A stretch of 6,291 nucleotides of DNA from JBEKCP01 sp050014815 (GTDB lineage Bacteria > Planctomycetota > Planctomycetia > Pirellulales > Thermoguttaceae): the NCBI GenBank assembly GCA_050014815.1, contig JBEKCP010000370.1, positions 1-6,291 on the forward strand, read 5' to 3'. A program made the position numbers and the translations under genes. A model generated the notes under the pieces. That model was not told the DNA's origin. It searched no databases and saw nothing but the letters and a program-made list of their open reading frames with translations. Shown in pieces: positions 6,106 through 6,291 of this stretch (positions are counted from its first letter, which is position 1; each line of letters opens with the position of its first letter).

Positions 6106-6291
6106 TCAGTTCCGCGATTTCAGCCACGCCTTGGTTCGCGGCGACAGACCGGGCGAGGGCGCCGCCGGATCCTGGTCCTCGCCGGCGATGTCCGCCTTTT
6201 CCCATTTCATCGACGCCGAGGTAATCACGCGCGTGATCATCGTCCATAGAATCACCCGCCGGCCGTTCAATCCCCACTCCTGCTGTTCCTG
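6106..6291 (-). CDS. C-terminal part of an unidentified gene, cut by the window edge
   Basis: An open minus-strand frame enters from the right edge (in frame at base 6291) and ends at TGA 6108-6106, giving 61 residues. It starts QEQQEWGLNGRRVILWTMIT and ends PRTKAWLKSRN. Third codon positions are strongly GC-rich and the composition looks protein-like (Trp, Ile, Lys and Glu, with a charged C-terminal tail), unlike the Arg/Pro-rich chance frames elsewhere. It has the same orientation as the hydrolase gene, and a stop directly before a repeat element is a natural place for a gene end. I do not recognise the family. A plus-strand frame from ATG 6071 to the edge uses the same third positions and cannot be fully excluded. 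Confidence 0.42.
   Translation of the reverse strand, partial: QEQQEWGLNGRRVILWTMITRVITSASMKWEKADIAGEDQDPAAPSPGLSPRTKAWLKSRN

Overview
The window is GC-rich chromosomal DNA. Its gene content suggests a planctomycete or a close PVC-group relative: a large secreted helical-repeat protein, a secreted GH43-like glycoside hydrolase, a B12-binding-type radical SAM enzyme, and palindromic repeats between genes. This assignment is inferred from gene style, since there is no rRNA or other phylogenetic marker. No tRNA, rRNA, CRISPR array, transposase or prophage gene was found.

Layout. Bases 1-80 hold two copies of a 22-bp palindrome inside a larger 28-bp inverted repeat. Bases 96-123 hold four copies of a 7-bp repeat. 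On the minus strand, 108-1514 encodes a 468-residue protein with an N-terminal cobalamin-binding-like domain and a radical SAM domain; its stop codon lies inside the heptamer repeat. Bases 1515-1818 are a 304-bp divergent intergenic region with a good promoter candidate for the radical SAM gene, a weaker one for the opposite gene, and several small hairpins. On the plus strand, 1819-4812 encodes a 997-residue exported protein with TPR-like helical repeats and no assignable catalytic domain. It converges, across a 43-bp gap, on a minus-strand gene (4856-5935) for a 359-residue exported five-bladed beta-propeller protein of the GH43-like type. Bases 5936-6105 are non-coding and contain an imperfect inverted repeat carrying a GGGGACACTGAT-type end. 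The C-terminus of a further minus-strand gene probably runs off the right edge (6106-6291).

How the genes relate. The three complete genes do not form one operon: the first two are divergent and the last two convergent, each with its own ribosome-binding site. I see no direct evidence that they share a pathway. The exported propeller protein probably acts on extracytoplasmic carbohydrate. The exported helical-repeat protein is probably a scaffold or binding protein. The radical SAM enzyme is cytoplasmic and its substrate is unknown. I do not see a convincing new multi-gene system. The more unusual points are the repeat-derived C-terminus of the radical SAM protein, the paired palindromes, the inverted repeat upstream of the hydrolase gene, and a Cys where GH43 enzymes usually carry their Asp base.
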